64,000 nucleotides of DNA. Source: Fibrobacterota bacterium. Its GTDB lineage: Bacteria > Fibrobacterota > Fibrobacteria > UBA11236. Made by a program: the position numbers and the translations under genes. Shown here in pieces: positions 7,272 through 16,065 of this stretch. The stretch lies in NCBI GenBank assembly GCA_028287505.1, contig JAQBPN010000021.1, forward strand, positions 1-64,000, read 5' to 3'. The number at the start of each line of letters is the position of its first letter. Positions within the stretch are counted from its first letter, which is position 1. The notes under the pieces are model-generated. The model ran no database searches and was not told the DNA's origin. It worked only from the letters and a program-made list of their open reading frames with translations.

Positions 7272-10115
7272 ATGTCCTCCCAGACTCCCATGATGAAACA
7301 GTACCTGGATATCAAGGCCAGGTATCCCGGTTCCATCCTGCTTTATCGCATGGGCGATTTCTACGAACTGTTCAACGAGGATGCGATCACGGCCGCCAAG
7401 GTACTGGGTCTCACCCTCACCGCCCGCAACCATGGCGGCGCGGACAAGACGCCCCTGGCCGGTTTCCCCCATCATGCCATCGAACGCTACATGCCCAAGC
7501 TCATCAGCGCCGGGCTCAAGGTGGCGGTGTGCGAACAGGTCGAGGATCCCGCCGAGGCCAAAGGCATCGTCAAGCGGGACGTGACCGAGGTCGTGACGCG
7601 CGGCACGGCCATGAGCGAGAACTATCTCGACGCCAAGACCAATAACTACCTGGTTTCCCTGTATCCGGCCGCCCTGGTGCGCGGTCCGGACGCGGCCCCT
7701 TCCGCCGCCGGAGCCGCCTTGGCATTGGGCGGTGCGGCCCCGGCCGCCTCCACCGCCGGGGACTCCCAGCGTTTCGGGCTCTCCTATCTCGACCTGAGCA
7801 CGGGCCGTTTCGTGGTGATGGAAGGGACCCTGGAGCAGGTGGCCAACGAAATCTACCGCCTGGGCGCGCAGGAAGTCCTGCTGCCGGAGACCGCGGAGAT
7901 TCCGCCGGCCCTTTCGCAGTTGCGCGAGCAGGACCGGGTGCTGCTGACGCTGCTGCCCAAGGGATTCTTCAACCTGTCGGAAGGCACCGCCGCGCTGACG
8001 CGCCAGTTCAAGGTGCATTCCCTGGAAGCCTTCGACTGCGCGCACATGTCCCTGGGCCTGCGCGCGGCCGCGGCGGCCCTGGCCTACGTCAAGGACAACA
8101 AGAAATCCGAACTGCACCATCTGGTCCGCCTCACGCCCAGCCGTTTCGAACAGCACATGACCCTGGACGCGGCCACGGTGCGCAACCTGGAATTGATCCG
8201 CCCCATGCACGGGGACGATGAATCCGGAACCCTGTTCCAGCTGCTCGACAGGACCGTCACCGCCATGGGCGGGCGCTCCTTCAAATTCTGGCTTACCCAT
8301 CCCCTGTTGGAACCGGAGAAAATCCGCGCCCGCCAGGATGCCGTCCAGGAACTGCTGGACCGCCCGGAAGTCCTGGAGGAATTGCGCAAGCACCTGCAGG
8401 CCATCAACGACATGGAACGCATCGTGGCCCGATGCGGATCGGCGCGCGCGCATGGACGGGACATCCAAGGCCTGGGCAACTCCCTGATCGAAGCCGGAGA
8501 GGTGGGGCGCTGCCTGGAATCCCTGCAATCGGACATCTTCCGCAAGAGCCTGGGCAAGCTGGCCGCCGTGAGCGGCATGGGCCAGGACCTGATCAACCGT
8601 CTCACGGAACGCCCGCCCCTGACCGTGCGCGAAGGCGGCATGATCCGGCCTGACCTCTATCCGGAACTGGACGCCTTGGTGAACGGGATCCGCGACGGCC
8701 GCGAATGGCTGAACGGCCTGCAGGCCCGCGAGCGCGAGGCCACCGGCATCAACAGCCTCAAGGTGGGCTACAACAAGGTGTTCGGCTATTACATCGAGGT
8801 GACCAAGGCCCAGGAGGACAAGGTCCCGGCCAATTACCTGCGCAAACAATCCCTGGTGGGCGCCGAACGCTATATCACCCCGGAGATGAAGGACTGGGAG
8901 TCCCGCATCCTGGGCGCCGAAGGCGAAATCAATTCCTGCGAATACCGGATCTTCTGCGGCATCCGCGAAGGCGTCAACGCCGCCGCGGGCGACATCCTGG
9001 AAGCGGCCCGGATCCTGGGCGCCGTGGACGTGCTCTGCTGCCTGGCCAAGGCCGCCCGCGATCTGCGTTTCATCCGGCCGGAAATCTCCGAAGACACCAC
9101 CCTCCGCATCGTCAACGGACGTCATCCCGTGGTGGAATCCATCACCGAAGAAGGCCTGTATATCGCCAACGACGTGGACCTGGACGCCGCCGGCCGGCAG
9201 ATCCTGCTGATCACGGGGCCCAACATGGCTGGAAAATCCACCTACCTGCGCCAGGTGGGCCTTATCACCCTGCTGGCCCAGATAGGATCGTTCGTGCCCG
9301 CGGAAGAGGCCCATATCGGCCTTGTGGACCGCATCTTCACGCGCGTGGGCGCGACGGACAGGCTGGCCAAGGGCCAGAGCACCTTCATGGTGGAGATGAT
9401 CGAGACCGCCAACATCCTCAACCATGCCAGCCCTCGCAGCCTCATCCTTCTGGATGAGATCGGCCGCGGCACCAGCACCTACGACGGCCTGTCCCTGGCC
9501 TGGGCCATCACGGAAGCCCTGCACCAGGACGGCCGCATCGCCGCGCGCACCCTGTTCGCGACCCATTACCACGAGCTGACCCAGCTGGCGGGCGGCCTCG
9601 AGCGCCTGCGTAACGTGCAGGTGACCGTGAAGGAAGCCGACGGCGAAGTCATCTTCCTGCGCAAGGTGGTGGAAGGCGGCTGCGATTCCAGCTACGGCAT
9701 CCACGTGGCCAAGATGGCCGGCGTACCCGACGCCGTAGTCAACCGCGCCTGGGAAATCCTGGCGGAACTGGAGAGCCATGGCATGGCCTCGGCCCCCAGG
9801 CTGCAAGGGATGGCCGACAAGGCCCCCGGAAGCACGGCGGCCGTGATTGCGCAGCTACCCCCGGCCGCGCCGAAGCGCGACAACGGACCCGTTCCCAAGG
9901 ACCCGCGGGCGAACCGTCCCGGACTCCAGGTGGACCTGTTCCATGCGGGCGAGCCGGAAAACCCCCGTTACCGGAAGGCCTACGAAGAGTTGATGCGGCT
10001 CGACCTGGATGCTTTGACCCCGATGCAACTCATGATGAAAATCCATGAGATGAAGGACAAGATGGCCGAAGCGCCCGCCCAGAAGCCGGCATCCCCCGCA
10101 GTCCGGGCCGGATGA
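7272..10115 (+). CDS. mutS: DNA mismatch repair protein MutS
   Basis: A 947-aa MutS that recognises mismatches and small loops. The open frame extends further upstream, but the conserved start (MSSQTPMMKQYLDIKARYPG) begins at ATG 7272; the ribosome site is weak, so coupling to scpB is likely. The mismatch-binding motif GDFYELF lies at residues ~28-34. The ATPase shows Walker A GPNMAGKSTYLRQ near residue 649, DEIGRGTSTYDG (Walker B) near 730 and ATHYHEL near 765. The C-terminal helix-turn-helix dimer region ends LDALTPMQLMMKI. An Ala/Pro-rich insert near residues 138-160 is not typical. Its stop overlaps the start of the next gene by 4 bp. Confidence 0.97.
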   Translation: MSSQTPMMKQYLDIKARYPGSILLYRMGDFYELFNEDAITAAKVLGLTLTARNHGGADKTPLAGFPHHAIERYMPKLISAGLKVAVCEQVEDPAEAKGIVKRDVTEVVTRGTAMSENYLDAKTNNYLVSLYPAALVRGPDAAPSAAGAALALGGAAPAASTAGDSQRFGLSYLDLSTGRFVVMEGTLEQVANEIYRLGAQEVLLPETAEIPPALSQLREQDRVLLTLLPKGFFNLSEGTAALTRQFKVHSLEAFDCAHMSLGLRAAAAALAYVKDNKKSELHHLVRLTPSRFEQHMTLDAATVRNLELIRPMHGDDESGTLFQLLDRTVTAMGGRSFKFWLTHPLLEPEKIRARQDAVQELLDRPEVLEELRKHLQAINDMERIVARCGSARAHGRDIQGLGNSLIEAGEVGRCLESLQSDIFRKSLGKLAAVSGMGQDLINRLTERPPLTVREGGMIRPDLYPELDALVNGIRDGREWLNGLQAREREATGINSLKVGYNKVFGYYIEVTKAQEDKVPANYLRKQSLVGAERYITPEMKDWESRILGAEGEINSCEYRIFCGIREGVNAAAGDILEAARILGAVDVLCCLAKAARDLRFIRPEISEDTTLRIVNGRHPVVESITEEGLYIANDVDLDAAGRQILLITGPNMAGKSTYLRQVGLITLLAQIGSFVPAEEAHIGLVDRIFTRVGATDRLAKGQSTFMVEMIETANILNHASPRSLILLDEIGRGTSTYDGLSLAWAITEALHQDGRIAARTLFATHYHELTQLAGGLERLRNVQVTVKEADGEVIFLRKVVEGGCDSSYGIHVAKMAGVPDAVVNRAWEILAELESHGMASAPRLQGMADKAPGSTAAVIAQLPPAAPKRDNGPVPKDPRANRPGLQVDLFHAGEPENPRYRKAYEELMRLDLDALTPMQLMMKIHEMKDKMAEAPAQKPASPAVRAG

Positions 10116-11101
10116 AGGCGGCCTTTCCGCCCGGAATATTGCCCGAGGGGCAGCAAGAACGCATCGACCACCATTACCGTTCCCGGCCTTTTTCCCTGTT
10201 CTGGGAGATGCGGGCGATCCTGTATCTGGGCGTCCTGTTCCTGTGTTCGGGCTTGGGAATCCTGATCTACAAGAACATCGATACCATCGGGCATCAGACC
10301 ATCCTGGGCGCTATCGTCGCGGCGACCGCGGCTTGTTTCTGGTATTGCGCCCGCCACGCCAAGCCATTCACCTACGCCCAGGCCGCCGCCGATTCGTCCT
10401 GGGCCGAATACATGCTCCTCCTGGGCGTGCTCCTGTTCGGGGTATTCACGGGATACCTGCAGGTGAAGTATTCCGTGTTCGGCGATGACCATGCACTCGC
10501 ATTGGGACTGCCCGCGACACTGTACCTCTTCCTGGCCTACCGTTTCGATCACCGCGGCGTCCTGCAATTGGCCATCTCCGGGTTTTGCGCCGCCATCGGC
10601 ATCGTCACGACCCCGCTCGCGGCCATCCAAGAGAACGTATTCGACCACCACGCGCCGGTGTGGACCGGACTCGCTATGGGCGCCGCCCTTGCCGTGGCCG
10701 GCGCGCTTTCCGAGCTCCGGGATTTCAAGCGCCACTTCAGTTTCAGCTATATCAATTTCGCCATGCATCTCTCCATGATCGCGGGAATCACCGGATTGGT
10801 CATCGGGAAAGGGTGGGAAAAATGGTTCTTCTTCCTGCTCGTGGGGGCTCTCGGGGCGGGATTGTGGAAATACGCACGGTGGAAGCGCAGCCACTACTTC
10901 CTCCTGTTCGCGGTACTCTACGTTTACGTCGCATTCAGCTATGGCTTCTTGCGTCTGCTCTTCCTGGCAGATGCGTCGGCGGGCGTATCCTTCGCCTTCT
11001 TCTATTTCATCCTCAGTTGCGCAGGCACGATTTACTTCTTCCTGAACATGAAAACCTTCCTGAAAGCCGAAAGCGAAGATGCTGGCCTACCGGAAAAGTG
11101 A
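10112..11101 (+). CDS. DUF2157-like multi-pass membrane protein
   Basis: A 329-aa integral membrane protein with roughly nine hydrophobic helices after a 35-residue cytoplasmic start. The N-terminus (QERIDHHYRSRPFSLFWEMRA) followed by regularly spaced helices resembles the DUF2157 / GDYXXLXY-associated membrane families. No catalytic motif is visible. The ATG overlaps the mutS stop (ATGA), implying translational coupling, and the next membrane gene overlaps its end by 23 bp. The two were probably made together and may form a complex. Function unknown. Confidence 0.6.
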   Translation: MKAAFPPGILPEGQQERIDHHYRSRPFSLFWEMRAILYLGVLFLCSGLGILIYKNIDTIGHQTILGAIVAATAACFWYCARHAKPFTYAQAAADSSWAEYMLLLGVLLFGVFTGYLQVKYSVFGDDHALALGLPATLYLFLAYRFDHRGVLQLAISGFCAAIGIVTTPLAAIQENVFDHHAPVWTGLAMGAALAVAGALSELRDFKRHFSFSYINFAMHLSMIAGITGLVIGKGWEKWFFFLLVGALGAGLWKYARWKRSHYFLLFAVLYVYVAFSYGFLRLLFLADASAGVSFAFFYFILSCAGTIYFFLNMKTFLKAESEDAGLPEK

Positions 11102-12263
11102 TTTCGACTCGTTGGGGGCCCGCGCGGCTTTGCGCGAATGGGCCGAAGACGGCGTGATCGATGCGCCCACGGCGGCGGCCCTGCTGGAAAAAATCCCTCC
11201 GCCCTTCCATACGCCGAACCTGTTCATCCGCATCGGGCTTTTCATTTTCGGGTCCATCTGCGCGGCGGCCGCCTTCGGACTTTTCTTCGTGATGGGCGTC
11301 GGCATGCGCTCCCACCAGGCTTTCGGGGTCATGCTGCTCGTTTTCGCGGCGGTCTTGACCGTCGCGGTGGAAATGCTGATCCGGAAGGAAAAGCCCTTTT
11401 TCCGCGCCGGACTGGAGGAGGCCTTTCTTTACGGCGCCTTGCTCTGCCTGATCGCGGGCCTGATCGTGCTTCTGGAAATGAACAGCCGGCTCCGCTTCCC
11501 AATCGTTCTGTTCGCCGGATGCATTCTCGCCGCCGCAGCCCTGCGCTATGCGGACAGCTTCCTGGCCGCCCTGGCCTGGGCCTCGGCTTTCTACGCCCTG
11601 TTCGATCTCTGTTCCGGTTTGGGAGACCGCGCCGGATACATTCTGCCCCTGCTGGTGATTTCGCTTTCCGCGTGCGCGGCCTACGCCTGCGGCGGGGGCC
11701 TGGCGAAAGCCGCTTTGCGGCATTGGGAACACGTCTGGCAGGTCCTGCGTTTTCTCGCCCTGCTGACCTGCTATGCTGGCGGAAACTATTTCGTCATCCG
11801 GGAATTGGGCCACATGCTTTTCCACCAATCCGTGACGGTGGATCGGGACATCCCGTTCGCTCCGGCATTCTACGCCTTCACGTTCGGCCTTCCCCTGGCG
11901 TATACGGCCGCCGGGTTGGTGAAGAAGGACAGGCTGTTTCTGCATGCGGGCCTGGTGACGGCGGCCTTCGCGGTCTTCACCTACAAGTATTACCATCATG
12001 TGTTGTCGGTGGAAGCGGGGTTGGCGCTCGCGGGAATCTTCCTGATCGCGACCGCCTGGATCGGTTTGCGCCTGTTCAGGACCCGGCGCTTCGGCTTGAC
12101 CGCGGCGGCATCGGAAAAGGGGGCGAAAGGCATCCTCGATGCGGAGAGCCTCGCCATGCTGCAAGGCTTCGCCTCGAAGGATATATCGGCGCAATCCTCC
12201 CCGGAGGGACTGAAGGGCGGCGGCGGCGGATTTGGGGGCGGAGGGGCCGACGGGACGTTCTGA
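11079..12263 (+). CDS. DUF2157-domain-like membrane protein with Gly-rich C-terminal tail
   Basis: A 394-aa protein. The first ~45 residues (LREWAEDGVIDAPTAAALLE) match the soluble segment at the start of DUF2157 proteins, followed by about ten membrane helices. A cytosolic tail from about residue 345 ends in GGGGGFGGGGADGTF. Almost the same ending (GGGGGFGGGGASGRW) is found on the unrelated TPM-domain protein at 43229-44098, so the tail may be a shared sorting or interaction tag. The start overlaps the previous gene by 23 bp. Function unknown. Confidence 0.6.
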   Translation: MLAYRKSDFDSLGARAALREWAEDGVIDAPTAAALLEKIPPPFHTPNLFIRIGLFIFGSICAAAAFGLFFVMGVGMRSHQAFGVMLLVFAAVLTVAVEMLIRKEKPFFRAGLEEAFLYGALLCLIAGLIVLLEMNSRLRFPIVLFAGCILAAAALRYADSFLAALAWASAFYALFDLCSGLGDRAGYILPLLVISLSACAAYACGGGLAKAALRHWEHVWQVLRFLALLTCYAGGNYFVIRELGHMLFHQSVTVDRDIPFAPAFYAFTFGLPLAYTAAGLVKKDRLFLHAGLVTAAFAVFTYKYYHHVLSVEAGLALAGIFLIATAWIGLRLFRTRRFGLTAAASEKGAKGILDAESLAMLQGFASKDISAQSSPEGLKGGGGGFGGGGADGTF

Positions 12264-12270
12264 GACCCCA

Positions 12271-12281
12271 TTTTTGTAATC
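12271..12281 (+). promoter_or_regulatory. TTTTTGTAATC motif upstream of DUF4423 regulator operon
   Basis: TTTTTGTAATC at 12271-12281, in an AT-rich 175-bp gap. The same core occurs twice upstream of the paralogous lipoprotein gene at 41152 (40958-40967 and 41044-41054). It is a candidate operator shared by the two loci. Confidence 0.35.
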
Positions 12282-12338
12282 GAATATTTGAACAGTAATT
12301 CCAAAAATCTCTATTTTATCCCTTCAAATTGGGATTAT

Positions 12339-12354
12339 TTACCTAAAAAGGTAA
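12339..12354. promoter_or_regulatory. TTACCT-N4-AGGTAA inverted repeat (candidate operator)
   Basis: Perfect 6-bp arms TTACCT (12339-12344) and AGGTAA (12349-12354) separated by AAAA, just upstream of the predicted -35 of the DUF4423 regulator gene. Position and symmetry suit an autoregulatory site for a helix-turn-helix protein. Confidence 0.35.
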
Positions 12355-12372
12355 TCTTTTCCTAAAAACTAC

Positions 12373-12401
12373 TTTCCAAAATGGCCGGTGTTGGATATAC
12401 T
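12373..12401 (+). promoter_or_regulatory. promoter for DUF4423 regulator-lipoprotein operon
   Basis: TTTCCA (12373-12378), a 17-bp spacer, then TATACT (12396-12401). The predicted start is near 12408, with an AGAGGA ribosome site before the ATG at 12440. Confidence 0.55.
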
Positions 12402-12439
12402 CTTTCCAAGGGGCGGGAAACCGATCCCAGAGGAATGCC

Positions 12440-13279
12440 ATGGACGTTTACCAATACGAGGATTTCCGCAAGTTCCTGGAAGACGCCTTCGAGGAAAAGC
12501 GGAAGGACCCTTCCGTCCCGGCCAAGGGCAAGTATACCCACCGCAAACTGGCGGGCGAAGCCGGCTTCACCAACCCGGGATATTTCAACGATGTGGTGAA
12601 GGGCCGGCGCACGCTCAGCGACTCCGCCGCGGGCAAGCTCGTCACCGTCTTCGCCCTGAAACCGAATGAAGCGGAATACTTCCGCCTGCTGGTTTCCTAT
12701 GGGCAAAGCAAAGATCCCGAGGAGCGCCAACAGATCTACGAACAGATGCTCTTCCGCCGCAACCGCTCGTCCTTCGTGCGGCTCAATCCCGTCAACAGCA
12801 AATATTACCAGGACTACCATTACCCCCTGGTGCGCTCCGCCATCCAGGTCCTGGACTTCCGCGGCAATTACGAAGAGCTGGCCAAGTTCATCCGACCCTC
12901 GGTACCCGTGGCCACCCTGAAGAAATGCGTGCGCGATCTTTGCGAATGGGGCCTGCTGACCCAGAATGCGGAAGGGCGATACCAGCCCGCGTTCAAGAAC
13001 CAGGAGCCCGCGCCCTCCATGGGGGATCTGGTCAAACGCCTCAACCGCGAATGGGTGATGCAGGCGGCCGATGCCCTCTTCGCCTTTCCGAAAGAGGAGC
13101 GCTACATCTACTCCGCCCTGCTCACCGTGGGCGCCAAGACGTTCAAGGAAATCCAGGGGCGGATAGACAGATTCCGGGAAGAAATAATCGAACTGGCCAA
13201 GCGGGAGGAAAAACCCGATCGCGTCATGCAGTTCAACATCCAGCATTTCCCCCGCAGCAATGTGAAGGAGCCGAAGTGA
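12440..13279 (+). CDS. TIGR02147 / DUF4423-type HTH regulator
   Basis: A 279-aa protein of the TIGR02147 family, a paralogous family first noted in Fibrobacter succinogenes that carries the DUF4423 domain. The start DVYQYEDFRKFLEDAF (residues 2-17) is the family signature (x-Y-x-D/E-Y/F-R-x-F/Y-L). Residues ~33-75 (HRKLAGEAGFTNPGYFNDVV, then KGRRTLSDSAAGKL) look like an XRE-type helix-turn-helix. The C-terminal part (YYQDYHYPLVRSAIQVLDF onwards) is the DUF4423 region. No signal peptide or membrane helix, so it is a cytoplasmic DNA-binding regulator by inference. Its stop overlaps the ATG of the next lipoprotein gene by one base, so the two are coupled. A second pair with the same order lies at 33894-35587. 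Confidence 0.85.
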   Translation: MDVYQYEDFRKFLEDAFEEKRKDPSVPAKGKYTHRKLAGEAGFTNPGYFNDVVKGRRTLSDSAAGKLVTVFALKPNEAEYFRLLVSYGQSKDPEERQQIYEQMLFRRNRSSFVRLNPVNSKYYQDYHYPLVRSAIQVLDFRGNYEELAKFIRPSVPVATLKKCVRDLCEWGLLTQNAEGRYQPAFKNQEPAPSMGDLVKRLNREWVMQAADALFAFPKEERYIYSALLTVGAKTFKEIQGRIDRFREEIIELAKREEKPDRVMQFNIQHFPRSNVKEPK

Positions 13280-14694
13280 TGCGCGCAAATGGAACGGGTT
13301 CCATCAATCCCATCGGCTCCCGGCGGATCCCGGGCCATGCCCGGGCCGCCATTTTCGCGCTGGCCGCGCTTTCCGCGCTTTCCGGCTGCATGACCGAAGA
13401 CAAGAAAACCGCCGGCGTAGACGAGTTCCCCAACAGCATCTATGCCCGCGTGAACACGTTCCTGGACGAAGGCAAGAAATCCGAAGACATCGATCCCGTT
13501 CCGTCCCTGACGGACGACGTGCTGGGCCAGCCCGGCTTCAACGTGGGCGCAGGCAAGGTGGCCGGAGCCAAGATCGCCGCGGCCGCCAAGCAAGGAGCGG
13601 AATCCGCGATCCTGGGCGGCCTGGCCAAGGCCGCCGCCGATACCGGCTGCAAAACCGGGGTCTGGACCATCACCGATTCGGTGGGCGCGCCTCTGAAATA
13701 CACCATCAACACCCTCTCGGTCTGCGTGGATGCCAAGGCCTTGGATACCATCAAGAACAACGAGACCGTCCTGCATGGCAGGAGCGTGACCACCTATAAC
13801 AGCGGGCGCGTGGAGACCGCGGACTTTTCCGATGCGGACGGCGACGGAATCCTGAATCCGACCGGCACCGCGTCCAAAGCGAACATCGTATTCACCGCCA
13901 CGGAGAACGGCGTGTCGGAAGTGACCAGGCTGGTGATCGGCCCCGGTCCGGACGCCAATTTCAACACCGAGGCCGACAATCTCGTCTACACCGCCGTTTG
14001 GAGCAAAACCTCCGGGACGGACACCTTGGGGACCGCCACCTACGCGGACGCGGATAGCGACGGAGTGGCCGTGGACAATGGCAAGGCCTCGGTGGTGGAT
14101 CTCGATCTCTACCAAAAGGGCCCTTCCGAGGATCACCCCGACGCGGTATGGTCCCGGGCGCAGATGCGCCTGGTGGTTCGCTACCATGTGGAGGCCAAGG
14201 AAGCCAGGCGCGTGCGCTTCGAGATGGAAGACAAGGCCGGCCGGCGGACAATCGGCGAAATCCTGGGCCGCGAGGGCGGGAAGGATTTCGACATGGCCGA
14301 TACCGTCCAAGCGCATTTCCTTTCCATCGGCACCGCGGCCTCGGATACCCTGGACTCCATGGACGTCCATCTCGCCATGGGATTGGGCAAGGACTTCGAC
14401 AGCAAATTGGACGACAGCGTATACGCCATGGATGTCCGCACCCTCAAGAAGCTTGGCGAGGAAAAGAGCGCCCATTTCTCCTTCCAGTCGGACAGGCCCA
14501 TCCCTTCCGGCAAAGATCCGGTGAGCGGCGTCCTTTCCATGGAAGTGGATTATGCCGACGGCACCTCCATCGCCGTGGATGGCAGGATCAGCGCGGAGGC
14601 CATGGACGTGACCATCCAGGATCGGACCGGCAAGCGCATGCACGTGGTGTGGGACCGGGATGGGCGCGGGCTCAGCCTTGAGAACCTGAACTGA
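13279..14694 (+). CDS. lipoprotein with DxDxDG calcium-like loops, coupled to DUF4423 regulator
   Basis: A 471-aa lipoprotein of unknown function. The true start is ATG 13279 (TGATG overlap with the regulator stop; GAAGGAG ribosome site at 13264). The signal peptide ends in lipobox LSALSGC, with Cys at about residue 37. Two EF-hand/dockerin-like acidic loops are visible, DADGDGILN near residue 186 and DADSDGVAVDNG near 258, flanking a GPGPDANFNTEADN segment. It is a clear paralogue of the protein at 41152-42525: same order of ADFSDADGDG, G(A/P)GPDANF, YxDADxDGV and a C-terminal half with PSGKDPVSG. Probably anchored in the outer membrane or periplasm. Operon with the regulator suggests its synthesis is controlled by that protein. 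Confidence 0.7.
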   Translation: MRANGTGSINPIGSRRIPGHARAAIFALAALSALSGCMTEDKKTAGVDEFPNSIYARVNTFLDEGKKSEDIDPVPSLTDDVLGQPGFNVGAGKVAGAKIAAAAKQGAESAILGGLAKAAADTGCKTGVWTITDSVGAPLKYTINTLSVCVDAKALDTIKNNETVLHGRSVTTYNSGRVETADFSDADGDGILNPTGTASKANIVFTATENGVSEVTRLVIGPGPDANFNTEADNLVYTAVWSKTSGTDTLGTATYADADSDGVAVDNGKASVVDLDLYQKGPSEDHPDAVWSRAQMRLVVRYHVEAKEARRVRFEMEDKAGRRTIGEILGREGGKDFDMADTVQAHFLSIGTAASDTLDSMDVHLAMGLGKDFDSKLDDSVYAMDVRTLKKLGEEKSAHFSFQSDRPIPSGKDPVSGVLSMEVDYADGTSIAVDGRISAEAMDVTIQDRTGKRMHVVWDRDGRGLSLENLN

Positions 14695-14907
14695 GAGCCG
14701 GCCCGCCCAGTCCCGCAGACATTTCTGTACCATTTGCGACAAAAGCCCCCCTAAAGTGGCTTTGGCGAACTTATAGCGTTCCCGCATTTCTCGTCGCCGG
14801 ATCCGACTGCCCCGAAAAAACCTTTCGAAAACCTGGTAACCGGACCTGCCGAAACCTTATTTTTGAAAGTCTGTCATACCCGTCACGCGCCCTAACAGGA
14901 TTTGCCG

Positions 14908-16047
14908 ATGCCCTGGAAAATGATTCTCTACGGATTCGCCTTGGCTGTCGGTGCTTTCGCTCGCCCGGTATTGATTCCCTATTCGCCCGAATCCACGGAC
15001 GACAATACCCCGCAATTGGTTTGGAAACCCGAAAGCGGCGCGACCAGCTATTACGTTGAAGTCGATAACGACGGCGATTTCAGTTCCCCGTTTCTACGGC
15101 AAAAGGTATCCGGAGACACCTTTTGCGTTGCCGAAATCCCCCTTCCTCCCGGAAGGAAATACTGGCATGTCAGCAGCGATCTGGATTCCAACGCCTGGTC
15201 CCTGACCGACGATTTCATCGTCACCACATCCCCCGACATTTATTGGTATTCGCCGGATTCAACGCCGAACAAAAAACCGCTGCTGAATTGGAAGATTGTG
15301 GTCGGATCCACTTTCTATAAAATCCTGATCGCCCGCACCGCGGACTTTGTGGAGCCAATCGTCTCCCGGATAGTCAGGGAAACGGAGTTCCAGCCGGATC
15401 TTGACCTTCCGGCCGGTCCGATTTTCTGGAAGGTGAGCAGCAGTTACGATTCCAATTACTTCTCGCTCCCGGACAGATTCACCATCGACACCACCCTGGT
15501 CCCGCGCCTTATTTCCCAGGCGCCCGATCCCACCATCGATAACAAGCCTTCCTTTACCTGGAAGTCGGTAACCGGCGCCACCCACTATTTCATCGAAATC
15601 GGCAGCTCTTCCAATTTCGCGCTCCCCCTGTTCGTCGAAGCGAAGGTCACGGGGACGACGTCCTACCAGGACGCTTCCCCATTGCCGGATGGAAGGATTT
15701 TTTGGCGCGTCAGCAGCAGCCTCGATTCCTCCCGATTCTCGGAACCCGATGACTTCCTCATCGGCAACGCAACCGCCGTGAAGCGCGGCGGAAATCCGGA
15801 GTCGCGGCGCGTTGAATGGGGAGGATATTCATGGGAAATCCCGATGCGTACGGAAAAGGCATCCATCACCCTATTCGACGTTTCGGGCAAGGCCTGTTTC
15901 CGCGCGGAGATGGCCGCATCCAGGTTCGACGGGAATGGAATGCCGGGATTGAAGGCCGGCACCTACCTGATGCGTTTGGTGTGCGAAGATGCCGCCGGAA
16001 AGACCATCCGCTCGGACAGCCGGAAAACAATCCACTTCGCGGATTAG
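14908..16047 (+). CDS. secreted protein with three fibronectin-like repeats and a T9SS-like C-terminal domain
   Basis: A 379-aa exported protein. ATG 14908 with AGGA seven bases upstream is preferred over an in-frame TTG two codons earlier. A signal peptide covers about residues 1-20 (ILYGFALAVGAFA). Three repeats of about 90 residues follow, each with a P-x-STDDNTPQLVWK-like start (TPQLVWK, KPLLNWK, KPSFTWK) and an FWRVSSSLDS-like end; these read as beta-sandwich (fibronectin III-like) domains. The last ~75 residues (ASITLFDVSGKACFRAEM ... LKAGTYLMRLV) resemble the type IX secretion C-terminal sorting domain. It probably sits on the cell surface or is released. It stands alone between 213 bp of upstream gap and a convergent gene. 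Confidence 0.6.
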   Translation: MPWKMILYGFALAVGAFARPVLIPYSPESTDDNTPQLVWKPESGATSYYVEVDNDGDFSSPFLRQKVSGDTFCVAEIPLPPGRKYWHVSSDLDSNAWSLTDDFIVTTSPDIYWYSPDSTPNKKPLLNWKIVVGSTFYKILIARTADFVEPIVSRIVRETEFQPDLDLPAGPIFWKVSSSYDSNYFSLPDRFTIDTTLVPRLISQAPDPTIDNKPSFTWKSVTGATHYFIEIGSSSNFALPLFVEAKVTGTTSYQDASPLPDGRIFWRVSSSLDSSRFSEPDDFLIGNATAVKRGGNPESRRVEWGGYSWEIPMRTEKASITLFDVSGKACFRAEMAASRFDGNGMPGLKAGTYLMRLVCEDAAGKTIRSDSRKTIHFAD

Positions 16048-16065
16048 CGCGGGGCGCAAAGCGGC

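Noticed and set aside
2437-10115. Long antisense frames over glmS, scpA-scpB and mutS (659, 728 and 854 codons)
   Set aside because: Same codon-use effect; genuine genes on the plus strand are certain and the antisense products have no recognisable domain.
14742-14763. AAAGCC...GGCTTT hairpin after the 13279 lipoprotein gene
   Set aside because: Six-bp stem with a 10-nt loop and no T-run; too weak to call a terminator.
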